Positions 52,688 to 61,740 of a DNA stretch of 64,000 nt are shown here, piece by piece (positions within the stretch are counted from its first letter, which is position 1; each line of letters opens with the position of its first letter). The notes under the pieces are model-generated. The model ran no database searches. It saw nothing but the letters and a program-made list of their open reading frames with translations, and was not told the origin of the DNA. The translations under genes and the position numbers were made by a program. The DNA is from Haliea salexigens DSM 19537 (lineage in GTDB: Bacteria; Pseudomonadota; Gammaproteobacteria; Pseudomonadales; Halieaceae). Location of the stretch: positions 21,619 through 85,618 of the forward strand of contig NZ_AUHJ01000018.1 of the NCBI RefSeq assembly GCF_000423125.1, written 5' to 3'.

Positions 52688-55096
52688 CTAGCGCCGGCGC
52701 CGCCGGGACTTGCCCGCCGGCTTGGCACTGTCCCCCTCGCCACCCTTGCGTGACCCTGCACCAGACTTTGTAGCCGCTTTCGGCTTTGCGGCACCTGCCT
52801 TCTTGCGCGGCGGATTGGCAGAGGCTGAGCCTTCAGCTTTGCGCTTGCGCGGCTTGTTGGCCTTGGCCTTGCTGGCGGGAGGTGCGTCGATCAACTCCAG
52901 GTCGATTTTCTTGTCGTCCAGGTCCACCCGGGCAACCTGCACGCGCACGCGCCCGCCCAGCCGGTAACTGCGGCCACTGCGCTCACCCACCAGCCGCTGT
53001 TTGGACGCATCGAAACTGTAGTAATCGCCGGGCAACGCGCTGATGTGGACGAGGCCTTCTATATAGATGGGCTGTAATTCCACGAACAGGCCAAAGGAGG
53101 TTACCGCCGCGATAACGCCGTCGAACTCATCCCCCACATGCTCCTGCAGGAATTCACACTTGAGCCAGGACTCCACATCGCGGGTCGCATCATCCGCACG
53201 CCGTTCGGTCATGGAGCAGTGCAGGCCCTGGGCCACCATGTCGCGCTCGTTGTAGGGAAAGATCGCCTCGCGCGGGATCTCCGGGGCACCGCGCTGGCGC
53301 TGCACCGTCTTGGTACGGCCCTTGGAGCGGATGATGTGACGAATACCCCGGTGCACCAGCAGGTCCGCATAGCGCCTGATGGGCGAGGTAAAGTGCGCAT
53401 AGGCGGGATAATGCAGGCCGAAGTGGCCCTCGTTTTCCGGTGTGTAGACGGCCTGGCGCAACGAGCGCAGCAACATGGTCTGGATGACATTCGCGTCGTC
53501 GCGCCCTTGCACCGCGTCCAGCAGGTCGCCGTAGTGGGCGGGTGTGGGCTTTTCACCACCGCGCAGGTCCAGGCCGAGCTCGCCGAGGAAGGCGCGCAGG
53601 TTTTCGAGCTTCTCGGGCGTGGGGCCCTCGTGCACCCGATACAGCACGGGCAGCTCGTGCTCTTCGTAGAATCGCGCTGCCGCCACATTGGCGCAGAGCA
53701 TGCATTCTTCAATCAGCTTGTGCGCATCGTTGCGCACCACCGGCACAATGGCGTCGATCTTGCGCTGCTCGTTGAACAGGATCCGGGTTTCTGTCGTTTC
53801 GAAATCGATAGCCCCGCGCACATCACGTGCCTTGCGCAAAACCTTGTACAGCGACTGCAGCCGCTTCAGGTCCTTGAGCCGGTTCTTGTCAATCTGCGGA
53901 TCGCTGCCACCTTCCAGCGCTTCGCCCACCTGGGTATAGGTGAGGCGCGCCTGGGAGTGAATAACCGCCTCGTAGAAACGGAAACCGGTGAGCTTGCCGG
54001 AGCCGCTCAACTCCATCTCACAGACCATGGCGAGACGATCCACCTTGGGCTTGAGCGAGCACAGACCGTTGGAGAGCGCCTCGGGCAACATGGGTACTAC
54101 CTGCTCGGGGAAGTACACCGAGTTCCCGCGCAGCGCCGCCTCTTCGTCCAGCGCGGAACCGGGGCGCACGTAGTGCGACACATCAGCAATAGCCACCCAC
54201 AGGCGCCAGCCGCGCAGGCGCTTTTCACAGTACACGGCATCGTCAAAATCGCGTGCATCCTCGCCATCGATGGTGACAAACCCGAGGCCGCGCAGGTCAG
54301 CGCGATATTTCTTGTCTTCCTCTCGCGGCTCCTCTTCCAGCGAGCCCGCTTCGCGCAGTACCGCCTCGGACCATTCGTGCGGGATGCCGTGGGAGCGGAT
54401 GGCAACGTCGATTTCCAGACCGGGGTCAAGATGGTCGCCGAGCACTTCCACGATCTGGCCCTTGGCACCGAGGTTGCGCGTGGGGTAGTCGGTGATTTCC
54501 GCCGTCACAATCTGGCCGGACTTGGCGCCGCCCTTAAGCTTGGGCGGAATCAACACCCGGTGGTTGACACGGCTGTTGTCCGGCACCACGAAACCAATGC
54601 CGCTCTCCTCCTCATACCGGCCGACAACACGCGACGTGCCGCGGTGCAGCACCTCCACCACACGGCCTTCCGGACGCCCGCGGCGATCCAGGCCGATGAT
54701 GCCCACCAGCACTTCATCGCCGTCAAACACAAACTGCATCTGCCGGGAACTGAGGTAGACGTCATCCCCCTCCTCCAGCGGGATGGCAAAACCGTAGCCG
54801 TCACGGTGGCCCTGCACACGGCAACGCAACAGGTTCAGCTTGTCCACCAGGCCATAGGCGCCGCGCCGATTGACCATCAGCTGGCCATCGCGCTCCATGG
54901 CGCGCAGCCGTTTGCGCAGCGCCTCAACCTGCTCCTCTTCATGCAGGTCGAGGTCGCGGGCGATATGCGGGTGACTCAAGGGTTTGTCCGCGGCTGTGAG
55001 CAGGTCGAGGATGACTTCGCGGCTGGGAATCGGGTTGTCGTAGCGTGCGGCTTCGCGCTCGGCGTGGGGGTCGGCAATCTTGCCTTTTTTAGCCAT
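52688..55096 (-). CDS. rnr: Ribonuclease R
   Basis: The 802-residue 3'-5' exoribonuclease has an N-terminal helical domain (SREVILDLLTAADKPLSH), two cold-shock OB domains, the RNB catalytic domain with the acidic cluster DARDFDDAVYCEKR and FTSPIRRYADLLVHRG, an S1 domain (EFDGVIAAVTSFGLFVELQ), and a Lys/Arg-rich tail ending SRRRRR. It degrades structured RNA and acts in trans-translation. The ATG at 55096 is preceded by a GGAAGC stretch. It is divergent from tRNA-Leu. Confidence 0.96.
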   Translation of the reverse strand: MAKKGKIADPHAEREAARYDNPIPSREVILDLLTAADKPLSHPHIARDLDLHEEEQVEALRKRLRAMERDGQLMVNRRGAYGLVDKLNLLRCRVQGHRDGYGFAIPLEEGDDVYLSSRQMQFVFDGDEVLVGIIGLDRRGRPEGRVVEVLHRGTSRVVGRYEEESGIGFVVPDNSRVNHRVLIPPKLKGGAKSGQIVTAEITDYPTRNLGAKGQIVEVLGDHLDPGLEIDVAIRSHGIPHEWSEAVLREAGSLEEEPREEDKKYRADLRGLGFVTIDGEDARDFDDAVYCEKRLRGWRLWVAIADVSHYVRPGSALDEEAALRGNSVYFPEQVVPMLPEALSNGLCSLKPKVDRLAMVCEMELSGSGKLTGFRFYEAVIHSQARLTYTQVGEALEGGSDPQIDKNRLKDLKRLQSLYKVLRKARDVRGAIDFETTETRILFNEQRKIDAIVPVVRNDAHKLIEECMLCANVAAARFYEEHELPVLYRVHEGPTPEKLENLRAFLGELGLDLRGGEKPTPAHYGDLLDAVQGRDDANVIQTMLLRSLRQAVYTPENEGHFGLHYPAYAHFTSPIRRYADLLVHRGIRHIIRSKGRTKTVQRQRGAPEIPREAIFPYNERDMVAQGLHCSMTERRADDATRDVESWLKCEFLQEHVGDEFDGVIAAVTSFGLFVELQPIYIEGLVHISALPGDYYSFDASKQRLVGERSGRSYRLGGRVRVQVARVDLDDKKIDLELIDAPPASKAKANKPRKRKAEGSASANPPRKKAGAAKPKAATKSGAGSRKGGEGDSAKPAGKSRRRRR

Positions 55097-55164
55097 AGGT
55101 AACGGGGCTTCCTGTCGTGATTTAACGTGGTCTAAATTTTAGGTGGCAACAGTATACGCGAGGA

Positions 55165-55193
55165 TTGACAAATCTGCTGCGGAAAAGTAAAGT
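55165..55193 (+). promoter_or_regulatory. Promoter of tRNA-Leu
   Basis: TTGACA (55165-55170), a 17-bp spacer and TAAAGT (55188-55193), followed by the GC-rich discriminator GCGCGCCC typical of stringently controlled stable-RNA promoters. The transcript would start near 55200, about 29 nt before the tRNA. Confidence 0.75.
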
Positions 55194-55228
55194 GCGCGCC
55201 CTCGGGTAATCCACCGTGATTGCACGAT

Positions 55229-55315
55229 GCCCAGGTGGTGAAATTGGTAGACACGCTAGCTTCAGGTGCTAGTGCTCGAAAGGGCGTGGAGGTTCAAGTC
55301 CTCTCCTGGGCACCA
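55229..55315 (+). tRNA. tRNA-Leu (anticodon CAG)
   Basis: The 87-nt gene folds as a class II tRNA: acceptor GCCCAGG/CCTGGGC, D-arm with AATTGGTAGACAC, anticodon stem CTAGC/GCTAG with loop TTCAGGT (anticodon CAG), a long variable arm TGCTCGAAAGGGCGT, T-arm GGAGG-TTCAAGT-CCTCT, discriminator A and encoded CCA. It reads CUG codons. Confidence 0.97.
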
Positions 55316-55366
55316 CACTACTTCAGTCATTCCCCGTATGACTTCCCCCAGCCGCGAGCCTGTCCT

Positions 55367-56455
55367 TCAGCGCTTGAAGCGCGATAGACCCAGAAAGCCG
55401 TAATCGAAAGCAGGTGTTTCTCCGGTTGCCAGATCGACCAGCATCTCCCCCAGTACCGCAGCGAACTTGAAGCCGTGCCCCGACAATCCAGCGGCAAAAG
55501 CGACGTTATCGTTCCCGGGGTAACGGTCAACAATGAAGTGATCATCCGGTGTGCGCGTGTAAAAGCAGGTTTGATGCCCCAAACGCTCGCTCCCTACTCC
55601 AGGTAGATGCTGGCGCACGAAAGCTTCTATGCGCTGGCTGTCCACAGAGTCTGGCGCTGTGCTCGCGGCGAGCGGGTTGCTCACCACCTCTCCGCCACTG
55701 TGCTCGGCCACCTTCAAACGCCCGTTCATAGCCGGGAAGCCATAGAACTGGCCATGAGGAAGCTCAAAGAAGAAACCGCTTTGGTGGCGCGGATCGTCGC
55801 AGGGAAACCAGTGCATATGCTTGCGTTGGACGGTGAGCGGCAACTCGAGCGTTTGCAGCAGCCGCGAGCTCCATGCGCCCCCGGCAACTACCAGAGCATC
55901 GGCGCCGTATCGGCCAAGGTCGGTGGTCACGCTCACGCGGCGGTCCGTCGCTTGCCAATCAACCACCGACTCACCCCAGCGGTGCTCTGCCCCGGCCGCG
56001 GCCGCCTGCTCCAGGTGTGCCAGCACACAGCGTTCAACCGGCAGCCAACCGGCATCAGCCTCGTATAACGCGGTAAAACCATCCGGTGGAGAGAATTGGG
56101 GCATCGCGTTGCCACGCAGCACGTCCACGGCCAACTGGTGCTGACGCGCAGACGCCAGCACGCCCTCAATGATCTCGCTATCTGAGGGACCAAAGTACGC
56201 CACACCGCTACGGTGCAGCAAGGTGGGATCGAGCTGATCCCAGAGTACGTAGCTACGCTGCAGCAACGGCACATAATCGGCGTGCTCAAAATAGGACAGG
56301 CGAATCAGCCGCGATTCACCGTGTGAGCTACCCCGATCATGCGCCGGTGGAAAACGGTCAAGCCCCAGGCAGCGCAGCCCGCGCCGGGCGGCGTGATAGA
56401 GCGCGGCGCTGCCGACACCGCCGGTGCCGAGGACGATCAGGTCGTAGTGCTTCAT
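55367..56455 (-). CDS. solA: SolA-like FAD-dependent N-methyl amino acid oxidase (sarcosine oxidase family)
   Basis: The 362-residue protein has the FAD-binding LIVLGTGGVGSAALYHAARR at the N-terminus and an arginine-rich RGSSHGESRLIRLSYFEH that binds the substrate carboxylate. The covalent-FAD cysteine is in HQTCFYTRTPDDHF, with the conserved GHGFKFAAVLGEML near the C-terminus. These match N-methyltryptophan oxidase and monomeric sarcosine oxidase. It would demethylate an N-methyl amino acid to give formaldehyde and H2O2. The exact substrate is not determined. It converges with tRNA-Leu and is not operon-linked to the metal cluster. Confidence 0.85.
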   Translation of the reverse strand: MKHYDLIVLGTGGVGSAALYHAARRGLRCLGLDRFPPAHDRGSSHGESRLIRLSYFEHADYVPLLQRSYVLWDQLDPTLLHRSGVAYFGPSDSEIIEGVLASARQHQLAVDVLRGNAMPQFSPPDGFTALYEADAGWLPVERCVLAHLEQAAAAGAEHRWGESVVDWQATDRRVSVTTDLGRYGADALVVAGGAWSSRLLQTLELPLTVQRKHMHWFPCDDPRHQSGFFFELPHGQFYGFPAMNGRLKVAEHSGGEVVSNPLAASTAPDSVDSQRIEAFVRQHLPGVGSERLGHQTCFYTRTPDDHFIVDRYPGNDNVAFAAGLSGHGFKFAAVLGEMLVDLATGETPAFDYGFLGLSRFKR

Positions 56456-56553
56456 CGCACGCACAGCCGAGGAGGCAGGCGACTATCCACACTGCCTGCC
56501 ACGTGCGAACCTTGCCCACAACATGCCACCGTGTCGGGTAATTTTCATCGCCA

Positions 56554-57288
56554 TCACATACCCACCAACATCCACACCCCCGCAAAAATCATGAACACAT
56601 TCTCTGTGAGGGAAACAAACCCCAGCGGTACCTGGCTGTCACCACCGACGCAGGCACACTTCAGCTCCCGCTTCTCCATATAGACCGCCTTGAACACGGA
56701 CACCGCACCCACCGTGCCGATAAACAGCGACACCGGCGCGAAAGCCCAGGGCAACACGCCGGCGAGCATACCGATCCCTGCATAGGCCTCCGCGAAGGGG
56801 TACACATAGGCGTAAGGCACATAGCGCATGGACAGCAGGTCGTAGGTCACGAATTGATTGGAAAACGCCGTGAGATCCTGCAGTTTCTGTATCGCGAGCA
56901 CCACCATACTGAGACCGATGAAGGTCGCCAGCAATGCCGACCAATCCAGGGCGCCGCTGCGCCCCCACACCAACGCCAGCGCCGCGAGTGCGCAGGCACC
57001 GAATATCGCGATAACCGGTTTGTAGGTGGTGCCTGAATCGCCCTCCTGCTCCAGGCCCAGATGCGACCGCAGTGCTTCGTAACCACCAACGCGTTCGCCC
57101 GCGATAAACACCTGTGGCGTTGTCTCCACACCGTGCTCACGCTTGAAGGCGTCGGCCTCCTCCCGCGAGGCGAGTACCCGGTCATCCAGGTCATAGCCCT
57201 GGCGCCTGAGCAAGTCGCGGGATTTAAGCCCGAATGGGCAGAGATGATCAGCCGTCTCCATCCGGTACAGAGTCGCTTGTTTGCTCAT
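56554..57288 (-). CDS. Glutaredoxin domain fused to a MauE/DoxX-like membrane domain
   Basis: In this 244-residue protein, residues 1-80 are a glutaredoxin fold (TLYRMETADHLCPFGLKSRD, TTPQVFIAGERVGGYEALR), but the active site is CPFG, so only the N-terminal cysteine of the usual CPYC remains. Residues 90-244 form a four-helix MauE-like domain with MRYVPYAYVYPFAEAYAGIG and a final CACVGGDSQVPLGFVSLTEN carrying a C-x-C pair. Such proteins are frequent next to Cus/Czc efflux operons and probably move electrons across the membrane. It follows cusA with 52 bp between and a GGGAGG site. Confidence 0.82.
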   Translation of the reverse strand: MSKQATLYRMETADHLCPFGLKSRDLLRRQGYDLDDRVLASREEADAFKREHGVETTPQVFIAGERVGGYEALRSHLGLEQEGDSGTTYKPVIAIFGACALAALALVWGRSGALDWSALLATFIGLSMVVLAIQKLQDLTAFSNQFVTYDLLSMRYVPYAYVYPFAEAYAGIGMLAGVLPWAFAPVSLFIGTVGAVSVFKAVYMEKRELKCACVGGDSQVPLGFVSLTENVFMIFAGVWMLVGM

Positions 57289-57340
57289 GGTTTACCTCCC
57301 TTCTCGTCTCTCCTCACAAAAAGTGTAGACGCTGTGCGCG

Positions 57341-60300
57341 TCAACCGCGTGGCAGCTCGCCTGAGCCATGGCGCAAACCCCATCGACGCCAGAGCAAATA
57401 CACGGTTGGCAGGACCAGCAGGGTGAGCAGCACGGCGCTCGCCATGCCCCCCACCAGCGGCGCCGCGATGCGCTGCATGACCTCGGTGCCCGTTCCGCTG
57501 CCGAACATGATCGGCAGCAGGCCCAGGATAATCGTCGCCGAGGTCATCATCACCGGACGTATACGGCGCCCGGCGCCGCTGAGGACAGCCGCGTTCAGTT
57601 GCGCGGTGGTTGGCCGCCCGGCCGTCTCTTCCAGCAACCGACGCCATGCCTGGTCAAGGTAGACCAGCATGATGACACCGATCTCCACGGCCACACCCGC
57701 CAGCGCGATAAAACCAACCCCGACCGCCACCGAGTAGTTGAAACCCAGCAGGTACATCAACCAGACACTGCCCACCATAGCCAGTGGTAGTGTGCCCAGT
57801 ATGATCGCCACTTCCGCCACGCTGCGGAAGTTGAGGTACAGCAGCACCACGATGATGCCCAGGGTCAGCGGCAACACGTAGCTGAGCTTTTCCTTGGCCC
57901 GCAACATGTATTCGTACTGCCCGGACCACGTCAGCGAATAGCCGGGCGGCAGCTCAACGCGATCGGCGACGACGGTTTGTGCCGCACTCACATAGCCACC
58001 CACGTCCACGCCCTCTATATCCACAAGCGTCCAGCCATTCAGCCGCGCGTTCTCGCTCTTGATTGCGGGTGGCCCATCCTCAACGGTCACACCGGCGACA
58101 TCGGCCAGTACGATATGCTGCCCTCCGGGAGTGACAATGGGTAGCAGCGCCAGCTGTTCAGGCGAGTCACGGTATTTCTGCGGGTAGCGCAGGTTGACCG
58201 GATAGCGCTCCTGCCCTTCGATGGTCTGCGTGACGTTCATGCCGCCCACCGCCGTGGCCACCACCTGCTGTATATCCGCGACGTTGAGCCCATAGCGCGC
58301 GGCGCGAGCGCGCTCTATATCCACCTTGATATAGCGCCCACCCGCGACACGCTCTGAATAGACCGACGCGGTACCCGTAACCTCCTGCAGCACCTGCTCC
58401 AGGCGTTTCCCAATACGCTCAATCTCCTGCAGATCGGGCCCGGCCACCTTGATACCCACCGGCGTTTTGATACCGGTGGCGAGCATGTCGATGCGGGTCT
58501 TGATCGGCATCACCCAGGCGTTGGTCACACCCGGCAGCTTCACCAGCGCGTCGAGCTCCTGCTTGAGCTTTGCGGTGGTCATTCCCGCTCGCCATTGCTC
58601 ACGGGGGTGCAACTGCACGAAGGTTTCGATCATGGTCAGCGGAGCCGGATCGGTCGCCGTCTCTGCCCGACCCACCTTGCCGAACACGCTTTTTACCTCG
58701 GGCACGGTGGCGATGAGGCGATCCGTCTGTTGCAAAAGCTCGCGAGCCTTGCCGATGGAAAGCCCCGGATACGTAGTAGGCATGTACATCAGGTCGCCCT
58801 CATCCAGCTCGGGGATAAATTCACTGCCAATCCTGCCCAGTGGCCAGAACCCGACCACGGTAACCAACAGTGCGAGCAGCAAGGTCCTTGCGGGGTGGCG
58901 CAGCGCCAGCTGCAACACGCGCAGGTAACCGGCGGTGAGGAACCGGTTGACCGGGTTGCGGTCTTCCGCCAGCACCTTGCCGCGAATGAAGTACCCCATG
59001 AGCACGGGAACGAGGGTAATGGCGAGCGCGGCACTCGCCGCCATGGCATAGGTTTTGGTGAAAGCCAGGGGGGCGAACATGCGCCCTTCCTGCGCCTCCA
59101 GCGTAAACACCGGCACGAAACTCACGGTGATGATCAGCAGAGTAAAGAACAGCGCCGGGCCCACTTCCGCCGCGGAATCCGCCACAATGCGCCAGCGGTT
59201 CTCGGGTGTGAGCGGTGTGCGCTCCATGTGCTTGTGCATGTTTTCGATCATCACAATTGCGCCGTCGATCATGGCACCAATGGCAATCGCAATGCCGCCC
59301 AGCGACATGATGTTGGCGTTCAGCCCCTGCCAGTGCATGACGGTAAAGGCGGCCAGAATTCCCACCGGCAGGCTGACAATGGCCACCAGTGAGGAGCGCA
59401 CGTGGAACAGAAAGGCCATGCACACCAGGCCGACGACCAGAAACTCCTCGAACAGCTTGCGCCACAAATTGTCCACCGCGCGCTCAATGAGTGCGGAGCG
59501 GTCGTACACGGTGACGATCTCCACCCCGTCCGGCAGACCGAGTGCCAACTGAGCCAAGCGCGCCTTCACCTGCTCTATGGTCTGCTGCGCATTTTCACCG
59601 TAGCGCATGACTACAACGCCCCCGACCACTTCACCTTCGCCATTGAGTTCGGCGATACCGCGGCGCATTTGCGGTCCCAGCGTGATATCCGCAACATCCT
59701 GCAAGCGCAGCGGTGTGCCGTTGGCATCGAGCCCGAGCGGGATATTGGCGAGATCATCCGGACTTTTTATGTAACCTGTCGCCCGCACCATGTACTCCGC
59801 TTCGGCCATTTCCACCACCGAGGCACCTATTTCCTGGTTGCCGCGTTGGATCGCGGTCTGCACCAGTGACAGGGGGATGCCAAATGCGCGCAACCTGGTT
59901 GGACTGACCTTCACCTGATACTGCTTCACCATCCCGCCCAGTGCGGCAACCTCGGCGACACCGGGAACGGTCTGCAGCTCATACTTCAGAAACCAGTCCT
60001 GCAGGCTGCGCAGCTGACTGATATCGTGTTTGCCACTGCGATCAACCAGCGCATAGAGATACACCCAACCGACCCCGGTGGCGTCCGGGCCAAGCTGTGG
60101 CTGCGCGTTATCGGGCAACGTGGGGGCAACCTGCGACAGATATTCCAGAACGCGCGAGCGGGCCCAGTAGAGGTCGGTGTCTTCCTCGAAGATCACGTAC
60201 ACGTAGGAATCCCCGAAGAACGAAAACCCGCGCACGGTGACTGCCCCCGGCACCGCCAACAGCGCAGTGGTGAGAGGATACGTCACCTGGTCCTGTACCA

Positions 60301-60478
60301 CCTGCGGCGCCTGGCCGGGATAGCTGGTCTTGACGATGACCTGCACATCAGAGAGGTCAGGGATGGCGTCGACTGGGGTATTCTTCAGCGACCACGCCCC
60401 AGCAGCCAGGAGTAGCACCGTGGACAGCAACACGAAGAAGCGGTTGTGCACCGACCAGCGAATGATGGCGGCAATCAT
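57341..60478 (-). CDS. cusA: CusA-type heavy-metal RND efflux pump, inner-membrane subunit
   Basis: The 1045-residue protein has 12 membrane helices and two large periplasmic loops. The proton-relay acidic residues are in GAMIDGAIVMIEN. The HAE1-unlike, metal-type signatures are NNTPVDAIPDLSDVQVIVKT-like (KNTPVDAIPDLSDVQ), IKTRIDMLATGIKTPVGIKV and the C-terminal TGTEVMQRIAAPLVGGM. The LATGIKTPVGIKV block is the Cu/Ag (Cus) rather than the Co/Zn/Cd (Czc) version. It pumps cytoplasmic or periplasmic Cu(I)/Ag(I) through the CusC channel. Its start overlaps the cusB stop by 4 nt. Confidence 0.92.
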   Translation of the reverse strand: MIAAIIRWSVHNRFFVLLSTVLLLAAGAWSLKNTPVDAIPDLSDVQVIVKTSYPGQAPQVVQDQVTYPLTTALLAVPGAVTVRGFSFFGDSYVYVIFEEDTDLYWARSRVLEYLSQVAPTLPDNAQPQLGPDATGVGWVYLYALVDRSGKHDISQLRSLQDWFLKYELQTVPGVAEVAALGGMVKQYQVKVSPTRLRAFGIPLSLVQTAIQRGNQEIGASVVEMAEAEYMVRATGYIKSPDDLANIPLGLDANGTPLRLQDVADITLGPQMRRGIAELNGEGEVVGGVVVMRYGENAQQTIEQVKARLAQLALGLPDGVEIVTVYDRSALIERAVDNLWRKLFEEFLVVGLVCMAFLFHVRSSLVAIVSLPVGILAAFTVMHWQGLNANIMSLGGIAIAIGAMIDGAIVMIENMHKHMERTPLTPENRWRIVADSAAEVGPALFFTLLIITVSFVPVFTLEAQEGRMFAPLAFTKTYAMAASAALAITLVPVLMGYFIRGKVLAEDRNPVNRFLTAGYLRVLQLALRHPARTLLLALLVTVVGFWPLGRIGSEFIPELDEGDLMYMPTTYPGLSIGKARELLQQTDRLIATVPEVKSVFGKVGRAETATDPAPLTMIETFVQLHPREQWRAGMTTAKLKQELDALVKLPGVTNAWVMPIKTRIDMLATGIKTPVGIKVAGPDLQEIERIGKRLEQVLQEVTGTASVYSERVAGGRYIKVDIERARAARYGLNVADIQQVVATAVGGMNVTQTIEGQERYPVNLRYPQKYRDSPEQLALLPIVTPGGQHIVLADVAGVTVEDGPPAIKSENARLNGWTLVDIEGVDVGGYVSAAQTVVADRVELPPGYSLTWSGQYEYMLRAKEKLSYVLPLTLGIIVVLLYLNFRSVAEVAIILGTLPLAMVGSVWLMYLLGFNYSVAVGVGFIALAGVAVEIGVIMLVYLDQAWRRLLEETAGRPTTAQLNAAVLSGAGRRIRPVMMTSATIILGLLPIMFGSGTGTEVMQRIAAPLVGGMASAVLLTLLVLPTVYLLWRRWGLRHGSGELPRG

Positions 60479-61740
60479 CGCGTGTGCTCCCTGGCGTGGC
60501 CGCTGTGATCATCCACCTGTTCGCGCGCCGCACGGGTATGCTCCTCCATGCGCAGGAAGTCCGACGTTTTACTGGACTCGGAATCGATGAGGAATTGCGC
60601 CGAGGTCACGATGCGGTCTCCCGCCGCTATGCCGGCGAGAATTTCAGCCTGTTCCCGCCCGACTCGCCCCGCCGCCACCGCCACCGACTTGAAGCGCCCC
60701 TCGCCCAATGCCAGCACCAGCCGGGACTGCGACCCGGTGCGAATCAATGCTTCGCGGGGCACCAGTAGCCTTTGCTCGCCCGGCGTGGTCGCAACTTGCA
60801 GCTGGGCGAACATGCCGGGGCGCAAGACGTGATCGGGGTTGGCCACCCGCACCCGCACCTGCAGGGTGCGCGTGCGGGTATTCAGGGTGGGGTAAACGTA
60901 GTCAATCCTGCCCTCCCATTCTCGTCCTGGAGCGAAGTCCAGCTGTATGCGTACGGTGTCGCCCACCTGCACTTGCGTTGCCTGGCGCTCGAACACTTCA
61001 CCGATCACCCAGAGGTGATCGAGTGAGGCAATCGACAGGGTCTCCATACCCGGTTTGACGTACATCCCCTGGCGCACCTGCAGTGTGTCGACCACGCCAT
61101 CCTGCGGCGCCGTGACGGTAACCGTGCGGCTTACTGTGCGGCTGTCCCGAAGCGTGCGTATCGCCTCTGGCGGCACCCGCAGCGCCTCGAGCCGCTCTGA
61201 CGCGGCCTTGACCAAAGCCGGGTCGTCGCGCCGCCAGGCCAGCAACAGTTCTTCCTGGGCATTGACCAGAATCGGTGAATACAAGGTATACAAGGGCTCG
61301 CCGCGGCTGACCGGATCACCGGATGCATTCACGAACAGAGTCTCGATCCAACCCTCTACGCGCGGATGAACATGCCGCAACTGGTCTTCATCGTACTGCA
61401 CGTAACCCATCGTACTGATGAGAGACGGAAGGCGCCCCATTACGACTTCGGCCGTACGCACACCGAGGTTGTTGGTCACCGCAGGGGTAATACGCACCGT
61501 GCCCGTGGCGGCCGCGTCAGCCTTGTCGGCATAAACCGGTATCAGGTCCATGCCCATCGGCGACTTGCCCGGCGCATCGCGGCGGTAGTTCGGGTCCATG
61601 GGAGCCACCCAGTAGAGTGGCTTAGCAGCCGTGTCTTCGACCGCCGGCGCCGGTGCTGCGCTGTTCCACCAGAACGTTGCAAGCACGCCAGCCAACGCGC
61701 CCAGCGTTGTTGCGGCAACGGTTTTCATCATTGCGTTCAT
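60475..61740 (-). CDS. cusB: CusB-type periplasmic adaptor (membrane fusion protein)
   Basis: The 421-residue protein has an N-terminal signal anchor (TTLGALAGVLATFWW) and a short heavy-metal-binding-like motif YWVAPMDPNYRRDAPGKSP followed by MGMDLIPVY; it keeps the methionines but not the cysteines of the related zinc-ribbon-like motif. Then come the barrel-sandwich, helical hairpin and beta-barrel domains (GVRTAEVVMGRLPSLISTMG, LRVPPEAIRTLRDSRTVSRT, VGDTVRIQLDFAPGREWEG). It links CusA to CusC and hands metal to CusA. It overlaps both neighbours by 4 nt. Confidence 0.9.
   Translation of the reverse strand: MNAMMKTVAATTLGALAGVLATFWWNSAAPAPAVEDTAAKPLYWVAPMDPNYRRDAPGKSPMGMDLIPVYADKADAAATGTVRITPAVTNNLGVRTAEVVMGRLPSLISTMGYVQYDEDQLRHVHPRVEGWIETLFVNASGDPVSRGEPLYTLYSPILVNAQEELLLAWRRDDPALVKAASERLEALRVPPEAIRTLRDSRTVSRTVTVTAPQDGVVDTLQVRQGMYVKPGMETLSIASLDHLWVIGEVFERQATQVQVGDTVRIQLDFAPGREWEGRIDYVYPTLNTRTRTLQVRVRVANPDHVLRPGMFAQLQVATTPGEQRLLVPREALIRTGSQSRLVLALGEGRFKSVAVAAGRVGREQAEILAGIAAGDRIVTSAQFLIDSESSKTSDFLRMEEHTRAAREQVDDHSGHAREHTR

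Noticed and set aside
55229..55366. tRNA-Leu as the attachment site of an integrative element carrying the Cus operon
   Set aside because: No integrase gene and no repeated tRNA 3' end is visible in the window, and solA next to it looks like a core gene.
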